Assembly: GCA_031987605.1 (NCBI GenBank)
Contig: DALZZF010000010.1
Location: 29,869 to 93,868 of the forward strand
Origin: JAFAGO01 sp031987605
Lineage (GTDB): Bacteria > Bacteroidota > Bacteroidia > Flavobacteriales > Weeksellaceae
DNA length: 64,000 bases
Reading direction: 5' to 3'
The first letter of the stretch is position 1. Each line of letters opens with the position of its first letter. The notes beneath the pieces were generated by a model, which saw only the letters and a list, made by a program, of their open reading frames with translations, had not been told where the DNA came from and ran no database searches. Below are positions 34,775 through 43,540 of the stretch, piece by piece. Position numbers and translations under genes: made by a program.

Positions 34775-35956
34775 TTAATTGGTTTTCAATTTAGATATAT
34801 CCCAACTTTTGTGATAACCGATCCCATAAGGTAATGCTTTATTATAAATGTTGTTTACATTAATTTTACCAACTTTTGGAGATGCTATGTAAATATCCCA
34901 AGACTTGCTTCCATTAAAAGATGACGGGGAAGAAATGTTAATATTACTAACTTCTCCAATTGCAGAATTATTGATGGTAATTAGTTCACCAATATTTTGA
35001 TTTTTTCCAATATTATTGTGACCAGAGTGAGGTGTAATAAGTTCAATTAAATATGTTCCCGAATCTATATGCCAGCCACTTTTCTGTGCACTTTCTGCTC
35101 CGCAAGATATGAAAGTTAATGAGTATGTATTACTATTTTGTCCCTTTTTTAGATTATAAGCATTAGTGGGGCTTCCATCTACAGCACAACTTATGAAACT
35201 TGAATATATGGTTCCTTCTATATTAAAACTGCAACCTTGTAAATAACAATTTTCAAAGGTTAAAGAAGTATTCGAGTCTCCGGAAAAAATTCCTATTCCC
35301 CCGTCATTACTAATAATATTTACACGAGAAATTTTTCCTTGGAAAACAGCATTTTCTCCATTATTTCTTCCAAGTGAAAGGGCAATTGATTGATCAGAAC
35401 TTGTGGATCTTATCTTTAAATTATCAATTTGAAAATCATATCCTTTATAAAATTCAAGAATATTTGTATGATTTTTTTGAGTATTAATTAAATTTATATT
35501 CGATATTTTTAAATCTATAAAATCAGAGATACTTAATTTGGCATTATTAATAAAAGTAATTGTAGATCCAGTAAACAAACCGCCTTGAAGAGAATAGCTA
35601 GATTTGTTTCCAATTATTTCAATTCCTCGAAGATTTGTTATATTGACAGGTCTGCTGAATACTAGATTATTATTTATTTTAAGAGTTCCTCCATTTAGTT
35701 TTTTAAGTAATTCTATTGAATTTTCAAACTTAGTTGCGTCATCATTTCCTTTTACATTATCCAGTTTTATTGCTTTTGTTAGAAGGAAATCATTGTCAAC
35801 GTAAAAATCATTTCCTTTTTTAATAAATACTAATCCATCTACTTTTGAATTATTCATTAAAGTATTATCTTGCCAAAGACTTGTTTTTATGTAATTTTGG
35901 GCAAAAGAAAAGATTAAAGCAAAGTTGAAAAAAATGAGGAAAAATGCTTTTTTCAT
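34775..35956 (-). CDS. Exported right-handed beta-helix protein
   Basis: Secreted protein of 393 residues. MKKAFFLIFFNFALIFSFAQ is a signal peptide. The rest has irregular repeats of short beta-strands with Asn ladders (INITNLRGIEIIGNKSS-like, LSISDFIDLKISNINLINTQ, AVFQGKISRVNIISNDGGIGIFSG), the look of pectate-lyase-like parallel beta-helices. These fold as polysaccharide lyases, epimerases or hydrolases. I see no diagnostic catalytic motif. It is the only minus-strand gene in the locus. A role in trimming or remodelling the locus's own polymer is an inference. Confidence 0.7.
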   Translation of the reverse strand: MKKAFFLIFFNFALIFSFAQNYIKTSLWQDNTLMNNSKVDGLVFIKKGNDFYVDNDFLLTKAIKLDNVKGNDDATKFENSIELLKKLNGGTLKINNNLVFSRPVNITNLRGIEIIGNKSSYSLQGGLFTGSTITFINNAKLSISDFIDLKISNINLINTQKNHTNILEFYKGYDFQIDNLKIRSTSSDQSIALSLGRNNGENAVFQGKISRVNIISNDGGIGIFSGDSNTSLTFENCYLQGCSFNIEGTIYSSFISCAVDGSPTNAYNLKKGQNSNTYSLTFISCGAESAQKSGWHIDSGTYLIELITPHSGHNNIGKNQNIGELITINNSAIGEVSNINISSPSSFNGSKSWDIYIASPKVGKINVNNIYNKALPYGIGYHKSWDISKLKTN

Positions 35957-35986
35957 TGATGAAAAATTTAAAGTTCACGTAAATAT

Positions 35987-36841
35987 ATGAAATTTAATAG
36001 TTTCAATTCGGAAATTTTATTCATTATAGCTGCATATAAAGAAAGATTTGATAAGTGCAATTCTTATGTTTCTTTAAAGAAAAGCTATCTAAATATTGTG
36101 ACAAGTAATAAACTCAATATATATATTGCAGACAATACAGATATGCCTGAATGGGATTATTCTGATTTGAAAGAAGCGGATAATAGAATAAATCTACATT
36201 ATTTTAAATTTAATAATCCAGGGCTTTCATTTGTGTATAATAGAGGAGCCGAATTTGCACAAAACAACCAGATTCCTTGGTTGGTATTATTAGATCAAGA
36301 TACTATTCTTCCTCTAGATTTTTATGAAAAATATATACAAGCAGTACAAGAACAGAATACTATTAAAATCAAAGTTCCTTGTATATTAATAGATAATAAT
36401 AGGATATTATCTCCTTCTAAATATAAAGGATATAGATCTTACTTATACAATAATTTGGAGGAAGGGATTTATAGCCTAAATGAGAATTCATTTATTAATA
36501 CCGGAATGCTCGTTAATACAGAATTTTTCCTCAAAGTTGGAGGGTATAATGAGAATATTAAATTAGATTTTACCGATCACGATTTTGTACATAAGTGCAA
36601 ACAATATGCAGAAGAATTTGAAGTAATGGACGTTACTTTAATACAAGACCTTTCTTCTATAACTAATAATAAAGACCAAGCGTTAAAACGTTATTCTCTT
36701 TATTTAAGAGATTTAAAAGAATTTAAGAAGAACAAAAAGAAACAGATTATGTTACTCTTGAATGCTGATTTTTTAAGATTACTTAAACTATCCATTCAAT
36801 ATAAGTCATTTCAATTTTTAAAATTAAGGTTAAAAAAATGA
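35987..36841 (+). CDS. Glycosyltransferase family 2 (rhamnosyltransferase-like)
   Basis: GT-A transferase of 284 residues. IYIADNTDMPEWDY is near 45 and LVLLDQDTIL near 99-108 provides the D-x-D. NTGMLVNTEFFLKVGGYNE is near 171 and LDFTDHDFVHKC holds the downstream acidic motif. The pattern resembles WbbL-like rhamnosyltransferases. It starts 31 bp from the divergent beta-helix gene, so it needs a promoter in that gap or readthrough across the reversed gene; none is evident. It ends in a 4-bp overlap with the next gene. Confidence 0.8.
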   Translation: MKFNSFNSEILFIIAAYKERFDKCNSYVSLKKSYLNIVTSNKLNIYIADNTDMPEWDYSDLKEADNRINLHYFKFNNPGLSFVYNRGAEFAQNNQIPWLVLLDQDTILPLDFYEKYIQAVQEQNTIKIKVPCILIDNNRILSPSKYKGYRSYLYNNLEEGIYSLNENSFINTGMLVNTEFFLKVGGYNENIKLDFTDHDFVHKCKQYAEEFEVMDVTLIQDLSSITNNKDQALKRYSLYLRDLKEFKKNKKKQIMLLLNADFLRLLKLSIQYKSFQFLKLRLKK

Positions 36842-37557
36842 TAAGTGTTTGTTTAACAACTTATAATGGCGCACTATTTTTGAGGGAGCAATTAGATTCT
36901 ATTCGTAAGCAATTGGGAGCTCAAGATGAGGTGATTATATCAGATGATGGTTCTACCGATGAGACATTGGCTATTATTGAAAATTATAAAGACAGTCGTA
37001 TAGTTCTTCTTCATCACACTCCTATTAAAAAAGAATTTAAATTCAGTTTAACAACAGATAATTTTGAAAATGCCTTATCTCGTGCTAAAGGAGATTATAT
37101 ATTTTTAGCAGACCAGGATGATATTTGGAAAGATAATAAAATTGAAGTATGTATTGAATTGTTCAAAAATGGTTATGATTTAATTCTGCATGATTGTGAC
37201 ATTGTAGACGAAAAGAATAATAAAATAGCTAATTCGTATTTTGAAATAAATAAGTCCCAAAAAGGAATTATTAAAAACTTCTCTAACAATTCTTACTTAG
37301 GTTGTTGTATGGCAATAAATAGGAAATTTTTGAATAAAATTTTACCATTTCCTAAAATCTCAGTCCCTCATGACATTTGGATCGGATTAATTTATGAATA
37401 TTACGGTAATGTTTTTTTTAGTGATGAAAAACTAATTTCATATAGAAGGCACGGAGGAAACGTTTCTCCTTCAGGGGAAAAAAGCAAAAACAGCTTATTG
37501 TTTAAACTGAAATACCGAATTAACATCGCCTTATCTTTTGTTGGGAGGATAATGTAA
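36838..37557 (+). CDS. Glycosyltransferase family 2 (rhamnosyl/galactosyl-type)
   Basis: Short GT-A transferase of 239 residues with classic motifs: ISVCLTTYNGALFLREQLDS at the start, IISDDGSTDET near 33-43 and FLADQDDIWK near 85-94. The late motif ISYRRHGGNVS near 203 is typical of the family. It is shorter than the usual 280-320 residues and lacks a C-terminal helical tail, but the catalytic domain is complete. Acceptor unknown. Confidence 0.85.
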   Translation: MISVCLTTYNGALFLREQLDSIRKQLGAQDEVIISDDGSTDETLAIIENYKDSRIVLLHHTPIKKEFKFSLTTDNFENALSRAKGDYIFLADQDDIWKDNKIEVCIELFKNGYDLILHDCDIVDEKNNKIANSYFEINKSQKGIIKNFSNNSYLGCCMAINRKFLNKILPFPKISVPHDIWIGLIYEYYGNVFFSDEKLISYRRHGGNVSPSGEKSKNSLLFKLKYRINIALSFVGRIM

Positions 37558-37584
37558 ATCTTACAAGTTAAACATTTATAAAGA

Positions 37585-38682
37585 ATGAAAATATTACAAA
37601 CCATAAAATACTTTGAACCTAGTAAAGGCGGAATGGAATCTGTAGCTAAGAACTTGGTTGTAGGTATTAAAAATATTTGCCCTAATGATGAAATAACGGT
37701 CTTATGCAATAATCATGAAGAAAGCAAAAAGAATGTAATAGAAAAATTATTAGGTTTAACCATCGTTAGATATAAATCTTTTTTTTACAAAAGCCAACCT
37801 ATTTCTCTTTTATTTAAAGGACTTAAAGAGTACATTTCCGATTCGGATGTCATTCATCATCATTACCCATTCCCTACAATGGAACTCGCGTTATTGAGAT
37901 ATACTGGTCTTTTAAAAAATAAAAATTTTGTAATTACTTGGCATGCAAATATTCAAAATTCAAGATGGTCAAGGATAGAGAAATTTTATAATCCAATGAT
38001 TGAGAAACTTTTAGATTCCACTTCGAAAATAGTGGTCACCTCTCCTCAGTTATTTGAATACTCCTCAATTTTACAGAAATACAAAGAGAAGATAGAAGTT
38101 ATACCTTTAAGTTTTGAGCCTCATCATGAAAACATTAATCCTAAGAAATTATCAGAAATACCCCAAATTTTATTTGTAGGTAAACTTAGGATTTATAAAG
38201 GATTGAAATTTTTAATAGAGGCAGTAAAAGATTTAAATGTTGTTGTAAATATAGTTGGTAACGGTGAATTGGAAACAGAATTGAATGAAACCATTCATGG
38301 AAATCATCTTCAAGATAAAATTTTCTTACACACGAATGTTAATGATGAAGAACTGAAAGTGTTTTATAAAAAATCAGATTTATTTGTTTTACCATCTATC
38401 AATGAAGCAGAAGCCTTTGGTGTGGTTCAGTTGGAAGCGTTAAGTTATGGTTTGCCCGTTATCAATACAAATTTGAAGTCAGGGGTTCCCTTTGTTTCAT
38501 TGAATAATTTGACAGGTTATACTGTTGAAGCATCAAATTCTGATGAATTAAGAAATGCAATTGTAAAAGTTATTTCTGATCCAGTTAATTATAGTACGCT
38601 TTCTAAAAATGCGATTGAACGGTCCAAAGAATTTTCTAATGAGAGAATGGTTGAAAAATACCTGAAAGTATATGAAAATTAG
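37585..38682 (+). CDS. Glycosyltransferase family 4
   Basis: GT-B retaining transferase of 365 residues. The N-terminal domain has FEPSKGGMESVAKNLV (residues 11-26) and HHHYPFP near 92. The C-terminal domain has FVGKLRIYKGLKFLIEAV near 197, VGNGELE near 225, and PSINEAEAFGVVQLEALSYGLPVI near 270, containing the E-x7-E. It overlaps the epimerase gene by 11 bp. The sugar is unknown. The AT-rich composition of the cassette ends with this gene. Confidence 0.87.
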   Translation: MKILQTIKYFEPSKGGMESVAKNLVVGIKNICPNDEITVLCNNHEESKKNVIEKLLGLTIVRYKSFFYKSQPISLLFKGLKEYISDSDVIHHHYPFPTMELALLRYTGLLKNKNFVITWHANIQNSRWSRIEKFYNPMIEKLLDSTSKIVVTSPQLFEYSSILQKYKEKIEVIPLSFEPHHENINPKKLSEIPQILFVGKLRIYKGLKFLIEAVKDLNVVVNIVGNGELETELNETIHGNHLQDKIFLHTNVNDEELKVFYKKSDLFVLPSINEAEAFGVVQLEALSYGLPVINTNLKSGVPFVSLNNLTGYTVEASNSDELRNAIVKVISDPVNYSTLSKNAIERSKEFSNERMVEKYLKVYEN

Positions 38683-39577
38683 TATCACCGGCATCACCGG
38701 CTTTGTAGGGCGAAACCTTTCAGAATATTTATCTCAGCAAAATGTTGAAGTCAAAGGTTTGTCATTGAGAAATTCAAATTGGGAAAACGATTTGGATAAA
38801 AATTCAACAGCAATTATCCATCTTGCAGGGAAAGCACACGATACTTCAAACACCTCTTCTGGAGATGAATATTTCAAAGTAAACAGAGATTTGACCATAG
38901 AATTGTTCAACGGATTTTTGAAGTCCAATATTCAGGACTTTTTCTATTTTTCTTCCGTGAAAGCTGTTGCAGATAGCGTTTCCGGAATTTTAACGGAAAA
39001 CGATACTCCCAATCCTTTCACTCCCTACGGAAAATCAAAATTGGAAGCAGAAGAATATTTATTAAAACAAAAACTACCAAAAGGGAAAAGGCTTTTTATC
39101 ATTCGTCCCTGCATGATTCACGGTCCTGGAAACAAAGGAAACCTGAATTTATTATATAAAATTGTCGAAAAAGGATTGCCCTGGCCTTTGGCTGCTTTTC
39201 ATAATGAAAGGTCATTTTTGAGTATAGATAATCTTAGTTATCTAATCTTTAAAATGCTTGAATCCCCAACTGTAAAATCCGGAGTTTATAATTTCTCTGA
39301 TGATGATGAATTATCGACCAATGAATTGGTAATTTTAATCTCGAGTGTCTTAGGAAGAAAACAAAAACTACTGAAAATTCCGGCAGGGACAATAAAAAGT
39401 GTTGTAAAAATAGGTGACTTCTTGCCATTGCCTTTGAATTCTGAAAGGCTGAAGAAATTAACAGAAAGTTATGTGGTCTCCAACCAAAAAATCAAATCGG
39501 AATTAGGAATTAAAACCTTACCTTTGTCTGCACAACAGGGACTGAAAAAAACCATAGAAAGTTTCAAAAACAAATGA
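38672..39577 (+). CDS. NAD-dependent sugar epimerase/dehydratase (WbpV/Gne-like)
   Basis: Extended SDR of 301 residues: GITGFVGRNL near 7-16, AIIHLAGKAHD near 49, YFSSVKAVAD near 91 and the YGKSK catalytic Tyr-Lys near 114-118. It resembles the C4-epimerase or reductase genes that sit beside WbpL-type initiating transferases and make the sugar that enzyme uses, such as UDP-FucNAc or UDP-QuiNAc derivatives. The exact reaction is uncertain. Base composition returns to the core level here, so this gene probably belongs to the conserved right border. Confidence 0.8.
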   Translation: MKISITGITGFVGRNLSEYLSQQNVEVKGLSLRNSNWENDLDKNSTAIIHLAGKAHDTSNTSSGDEYFKVNRDLTIELFNGFLKSNIQDFFYFSSVKAVADSVSGILTENDTPNPFTPYGKSKLEAEEYLLKQKLPKGKRLFIIRPCMIHGPGNKGNLNLLYKIVEKGLPWPLAAFHNERSFLSIDNLSYLIFKMLESPTVKSGVYNFSDDDELSTNELVILISSVLGRKQKLLKIPAGTIKSVVKIGDFLPLPLNSERLKKLTESYVVSNQKIKSELGIKTLPLSAQQGLKKTIESFKNK

Positions 39578-40536
39578 GGTATCTTATAGTATTGGTGGTA
39601 CTATTTCTTGCAGAACTGCTTTATTTCAAAGTAGCTGATTATTTCAATATTATCGACAAACCCAATGAAAGAAGTTCCCATACCCAGATTACACTTCGCG
39701 GTGGTGGAGTGATTTTTTATTTTGGAGCACTTTTGTTTTTCATACTTTCGGAATTTCAGTATCCTTACTTTTTTATCGGGCTTACATTGATTACGGTGAT
39801 TAGCTTTCTGGATGATGTTTTTACCCTTTCCAATAAAATCCGCATTTTCATTCATTTTTTCAGTATACTTTTGATGCTTTATCAAGTTGGAATCTTGCAA
39901 CAACCCTTCTGGATTATTGGCATTGCGCTCATTCTTTGCGTGGGTATAATCAATGCTTATAATTTTATGGACGGCATCAACGGTATTACCGTTTCCAACA
40001 GTCTTGCGGTTTTGCTTTTGCTTGCCATCGTAAATCATCAGGTTTACTTTGTCAGTCAGGATTTGATTATTTACAGTATGATTGCTTCTGTCGTATTTGG
40101 GTTTTTCAATTTCCGGCAGAAAGCAAAATGTTTTGCTGGAGATGTTGGTTCCGTTTCGATGGCGTTTATCATTCTTTTTTTATTGACGAAGTTGATTCTT
40201 CAAACCGAAAATCCAATTTATATCCTGTTTCTTTCGGTGTACGGAATTGATTCTATTTGGACAATTTTCCGCAGATTATTAAAAAAAGAAAATATCTTTC
40301 AGGCACATCGTACCCATTTGTATCAGATTTTAGCCAACGAAAACCAAACCAACAAACTTCTGGTTTCCGGATTATACGGAATCATACAGCTTATATTGGG
40401 ATTCATCATTATTTACAGTACTACTACACAATCCTCATATATTCAGTGGCTGGTATCAGTTGCGATTATTGTCGGAGGGACACTCCTATATTTCATTATC
40501 AAAAACCGTTTACTTCGAAAATATCAGATTCAATAA
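39574..40536 (+). CDS. Polyprenyl-phosphate sugar-1-phosphate transferase, WecA/WbpL type
   Basis: Polytopic phosphoglycosyltransferase that loads the first sugar phosphate onto undecaprenyl phosphate. It has 320 residues with about ten membrane segments. Motifs: DKPNERSSHTQITLRGGG near 28, FLDDVFTLSNKIR near 74, AYNFMDGINGI near 128 (the catalytic D-x2-D/DG region), CFAGDVGS near 189, and HRTHLYQ near 249. The 4-bp overlap (ATGA) with the upstream epimerase gene suggests the latter supplies its substrate. Confidence 0.9.
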   Translation: MRYLIVLVVLFLAELLYFKVADYFNIIDKPNERSSHTQITLRGGGVIFYFGALLFFILSEFQYPYFFIGLTLITVISFLDDVFTLSNKIRIFIHFFSILLMLYQVGILQQPFWIIGIALILCVGIINAYNFMDGINGITVSNSLAVLLLLAIVNHQVYFVSQDLIIYSMIASVVFGFFNFRQKAKCFAGDVGSVSMAFIILFLLTKLILQTENPIYILFLSVYGIDSIWTIFRRLLKKENIFQAHRTHLYQILANENQTNKLLVSGLYGIIQLILGFIIIYSTTTQSSYIQWLVSVAIIVGGTLLYFIIKNRLLRKYQIQ

Positions 40537-40545
40537 TTTTTTTTA

Positions 40546-41112
40546 ATGAATTATCCCATTTGGAAACGTCTTTTTGATTTTACCCTTGCTTTGCTTGGGA
40601 TTTTCATTTTATTTCCTTTAATGATAATTTTGTATCTTGCTTCAAGTGTGGATGTTCGGCATTCAGGTCTTTTTATTCAAAATCGAATCGGGCAATTTGG
40701 TAAGACTTTTGTTTTGTATAAATTTCAGAGTATTAATCCCAAAAGCAAACACATTTCTGCATATGGAAAATTTATTCGGAAATACAAACTGGATGAACTT
40801 CCGCAACTGTTTAATATTCTGAAAGGAGACATGAGCTTTGTGGGGCCTCGTCCTGATATTGCCGGTTATTATGATGTTTTGCAGGGAGAAAATCGCGAAG
40901 TACTTCAGTTAAAGCCGGGTTTAACCTCAGATGCCAGCATCAAATACAGAAACGAAGACGATTTATTAAGCCAGCAAAATAATCCGGATTTTTATAACGA
41001 TGAGGTTTTGTTTCCGGATAAAGTCGCGATGAATATGAATTATATGAAAAATATGTCATTCGGGAATGATATAAAAATTATAGTTAGAACAATTATTAGT
41101 ATTTTTGATTAA
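40546..41112 (+). CDS. Monotopic sugar transferase (PglC/WcaJ family)
   Basis: Bacterial sugar transferase of 188 residues that also primes undecaprenyl phosphate. The N-terminal re-entrant helix WKRLFDFTLALLGIFILFPLMIILYLAS is followed by YKFQSI (usually KFRTM), KLDELPQLFNILKGDMSF near 77-94 with the Asp-Glu dyad, and VGPRPDIAGY. It carries only the catalytic core, like PglC. It is the second initiating enzyme in the locus, 9 bp after the WecA-type gene. Confidence 0.87.
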   Translation: MNYPIWKRLFDFTLALLGIFILFPLMIILYLASSVDVRHSGLFIQNRIGQFGKTFVLYKFQSINPKSKHISAYGKFIRKYKLDELPQLFNILKGDMSFVGPRPDIAGYYDVLQGENREVLQLKPGLTSDASIKYRNEDDLLSQQNNPDFYNDEVLFPDKVAMNMNYMKNMSFGNDIKIIVRTIISIFD

Positions 41113-41125
41113 CCCAATATTATAT

Positions 41126-41674
41126 ATGAAACTTATAGAAACCCCCTTAAAAGACTGTTATATCATCGAGCCAACCATTTTTGATGACGACAGAGGTTAT
41201 TTCTACGAAAAATACAATGAAAAAAAATTTGAGGAACTTACCGGGCTGAACGGTCATTTCGTTCAGGACAATATTTCCAAATCTTCGTATGGTGTTTTGC
41301 GTGGTGTTCATTTGCAAAAAGGAGAATATGCACAGGCAAAACTGGTGTCCTGTCTGGAGGGGAAAGTATTTGATGTTGCGGTGGATCTTCGCCCCGAATC
41401 GCCTACTTACGGACAATGGTATGGTGTTGAATTATCACCGGAAAACAAACTTCAGTTCTATGTTCCGCGAGGTTTTGGTCATGGTTTTTCGGTATTGAGT
41501 GAAACTGCAGTTTTTGCTTATAAATGTGATAATTTCTATAAAAAAGACGCAGAAGGAGGATTGATTTGGAATGATCCCGAAGTGAATATAGACTGGCGGA
41601 TTCCTGAAGAAGACGTAATCCTTTCTGAAAAAGACAAAATACTTCCCGCTTTTGCTGAAAAAGCATTTTTGTAA
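41126..41674 (+). CDS. rmlC: dTDP-4-dehydrorhamnose 3,5-epimerase
   Basis: Cupin epimerase of dTDP-L-rhamnose synthesis. It has 182 residues. GVLRGVHLQKG near 56-66 carries the catalytic His, then KVFDVAVDLRPESPTYG and YVPRGFGHGFSVLSE near 118. The start is ATG 41126; a TTG 21 bases earlier would overlap the previous stop codon. rmlA, rmlB and rmlD are not in the window, so rhamnose synthesis needs genes elsewhere. It is the last gene of the polysaccharide locus and is followed by a terminator. Confidence 0.9.
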   Translation: MKLIETPLKDCYIIEPTIFDDDRGYFYEKYNEKKFEELTGLNGHFVQDNISKSSYGVLRGVHLQKGEYAQAKLVSCLEGKVFDVAVDLRPESPTYGQWYGVELSPENKLQFYVPRGFGHGFSVLSETAVFAYKCDNFYKKDAEGGLIWNDPEVNIDWRIPEEDVILSEKDKILPAFAEKAFL

Positions 41675-41698
41675 AAGATCGTATTGACAAAACAAATG

Positions 41699-41727
41699 AA
41701 GAACCGAATTTCCGGTTCTTTTTTTAT
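41699..41727 (+). terminator. Rho-independent terminator closing the polysaccharide locus
   Basis: An 8-bp perfect stem AAGAACCG/CGGTTCTT with loop AATTTC is followed by TTTTTTATT. Confidence 0.85.
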
Positions 41728-41730
41728 TCC

Positions 41731-41738
41731 TAAATTTG
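41731..41738 (+). promoter_or_regulatory. -7 box of rimO
   Basis: TAAATTTG 20 nt before the ATG at 41758, directly after the terminator. Confidence 0.55.
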
Positions 41739-41757
41739 CACCCTGAAAAACAAGATA

Positions 41758-43062
41758 ATGCGTACAAAATCCACCGGAAAAAAGAAAATCAATATTGTAA
41801 CTTTAGGATGTTCCAAAAACGTCTACGATTCCGAAGTCTTGATGGGACAACTGAAAGCCAACGGAAAAGAAGTCGTGCACGAAGAAAAAGGCGATATTGT
41901 AGTCATCAATACCTGCGGATTTATCGACAATGCCAAAGAAGAATCTATCAATACCATTCTCGATTTTGTAGAAGCAAAAAATCGGGGCGAAGTAGAAAAG
42001 GTTTTCGTTACAGGATGTCTTTCCGAGCGGTACAAACCTGATCTGGTAAAAGAAATTCCGGATGTGGATCAATATTTCGGAACCAGAGATTTACCCATTC
42101 TTTTAAAACATTTGGGCGCAGATTACAAACATGAATTGGTGGGAGAACGTTTAACCACCACCCCAAAACATTACGCCTATCTGAAAATTTCCGAAGGTTG
42201 CGATCGTCCGTGTTCGTTCTGTGCCATTCCTTTAATGAGAGGAGGACATGTTTCCACTCCGATTGAAAAACTGGTGATTGAAGCTCAAAAACTGGCAAAA
42301 AACGGAACAAAAGAGTTGATTCTGATTGCGCAGGATCTTACTTATTACGGATTGGATATTTATAAAAAAAGAGCACTGGGCGATTTGCTGAAAGAACTAA
42401 TCAAAGTAGACGGAATAGAGTGGATTCGTCTTCATTACGCCTTTCCAACAGGTTTCCCGGAAGACGTTCTGGATATTATTAAAACCGAAACCAAAGTGTG
42501 CAATTATATTGATATTCCATTGCAGCACATCAATACCGAACTTTTGAAATCCATGCGCCGCGGAACCACGCATGAAAAAACCGATGCTTTACTGGATAAA
42601 TTCCGGGAAAAAGTTCCGGATATGGCCATTCGTACCACTTTAATTGTCGGCTATCCCGGAGAAACCGAAGAACGTTTTCAGGAAATGAAGGAATGGGTGA
42701 GAACGCAGCGTTTTGATCGTTTGGGATGCTTTACCTATTCCCATGAAGAAAATACACATGCTCATCTTTTGGACGATGATGTTCCGCAAGAAGTGAAAGA
42801 AGCGCGAGTGGAAGAAATTATGGAATTGCAGTCGCAGATTTCCTGGGAGAAAAATCAGGAAAAAATTGGGAAAGTTTATAAATGTATTTTCGATCGTAAG
42901 GAAGGAAATTATTTTGTGGGAAGAACTGAATTTGATTCTCCTGATGTGGACAATACCGTTTTGGTTTCGGCTGAAAATACCTATATTTCGATTGGTGAAT
43001 TCGCCAATGTTACCATAACTTCCGCAGAAGAATTTGATTTGTATGGTGAAATTACAGAATAA
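41758..43062 (+). CDS. rimO: Ribosomal protein S12 methylthiotransferase
   Basis: Radical-SAM enzyme that methylthiolates an Asp of ribosomal protein S12. It has 434 residues. The N-terminal MTTase domain has its cysteines in TLGCSKN (Cys18), NTCGF and TGCLSE. The radical-SAM cluster is Cys148-x3-Cys152-x2-Cys155 in GCDRPCSFC. A TRAM domain occupies the last 60 or so residues. YPGETEERF and KVYKCIFDRKEGNYFVGRTEFDSPDVD favour RimO over MiaB. It is transcribed alone. Confidence 0.95.
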   Translation: MRTKSTGKKKINIVTLGCSKNVYDSEVLMGQLKANGKEVVHEEKGDIVVINTCGFIDNAKEESINTILDFVEAKNRGEVEKVFVTGCLSERYKPDLVKEIPDVDQYFGTRDLPILLKHLGADYKHELVGERLTTTPKHYAYLKISEGCDRPCSFCAIPLMRGGHVSTPIEKLVIEAQKLAKNGTKELILIAQDLTYYGLDIYKKRALGDLLKELIKVDGIEWIRLHYAFPTGFPEDVLDIIKTETKVCNYIDIPLQHINTELLKSMRRGTTHEKTDALLDKFREKVPDMAIRTTLIVGYPGETEERFQEMKEWVRTQRFDRLGCFTYSHEENTHAHLLDDDVPQEVKEARVEEIMELQSQISWEKNQEKIGKVYKCIFDRKEGNYFVGRTEFDSPDVDNTVLVSAENTYISIGEFANVTITSAEEFDLYGEITE

Positions 43063-43098
43063 TTTTAACGGGCTCTTAGCCAAATTAAAAATCCACGA

Positions 43099-43124
43099 AA
43101 CGGGCATTAAGCTCGTTTTTTTTA
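43099..43124 (+). terminator. Terminator after rimO
   Basis: Stem AACGGGC/GCTCGTT (one G-U pair) with loop ATTAA is followed by TTTTTTT. Confidence 0.7.
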
Positions 43125-43506
43125 TTTAAATGTGAAGATTTTCTATAAACATAGAAGAAGCCATTACATACATCATATTAATTTAAACACTTGCTGTATT
43201 TGTCATGCCTAAACCTCTCTAAAAAGAGAATTTTGATTTCTGCGAAATGACAAATGTTGTATGATAAAGGATTTTTTTAATAAGGTATAGGTGTAGATTT
43301 TTTTTAAATAACTGATAATCATCATGTTTAAATGTAATTTAACATAACTTGTTAATTGAATTAACAAATTTGCATTTTTTTTAACATTTTTTAACAACAC
43401 TCCAAGAAAGCCCATGAAATCGACAATAAGGGATTGTGTTAACAAAAATTTAAGAGAAATTTAAGGAATATTAAGAATTTGAATTCGGTTACACAAGATG
43501 CGGGAA
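43125..43506. other. AT-rich gap with an inverted repeat
   Basis: No gene seen. ATTTGTCAT at 43198-43206 and ATGACAAAT at 43247-43255 form a 9-bp inverted repeat around a small CTCT...AGAG hairpin. The right arm is part of the third copy of the TTGTCATTT-nnn-GAAATC repeat (43231-43255, minus strand). The remainder is poly-A/T rich with repeated TTAACA words. Confidence 0.5.
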
Positions 43507-43514
43507 TATCTTTG
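43507..43514 (+). promoter_or_regulatory. -7 box of the RlpA-like gene
   Basis: TATCTTTG 27 nt before the ATG at 43541. Confidence 0.55.
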
Positions 43515-43540
43515 CCACGTCAAAACCCCAAAATTCAAGT

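Noticed and set aside
43209..43445. Minus-strand frame of 78 codons in the rimO-rlpA gap
   Set aside because: No recognisable domain and low-complexity AT-rich sequence; it crosses an inverted repeat and has no supporting start context.
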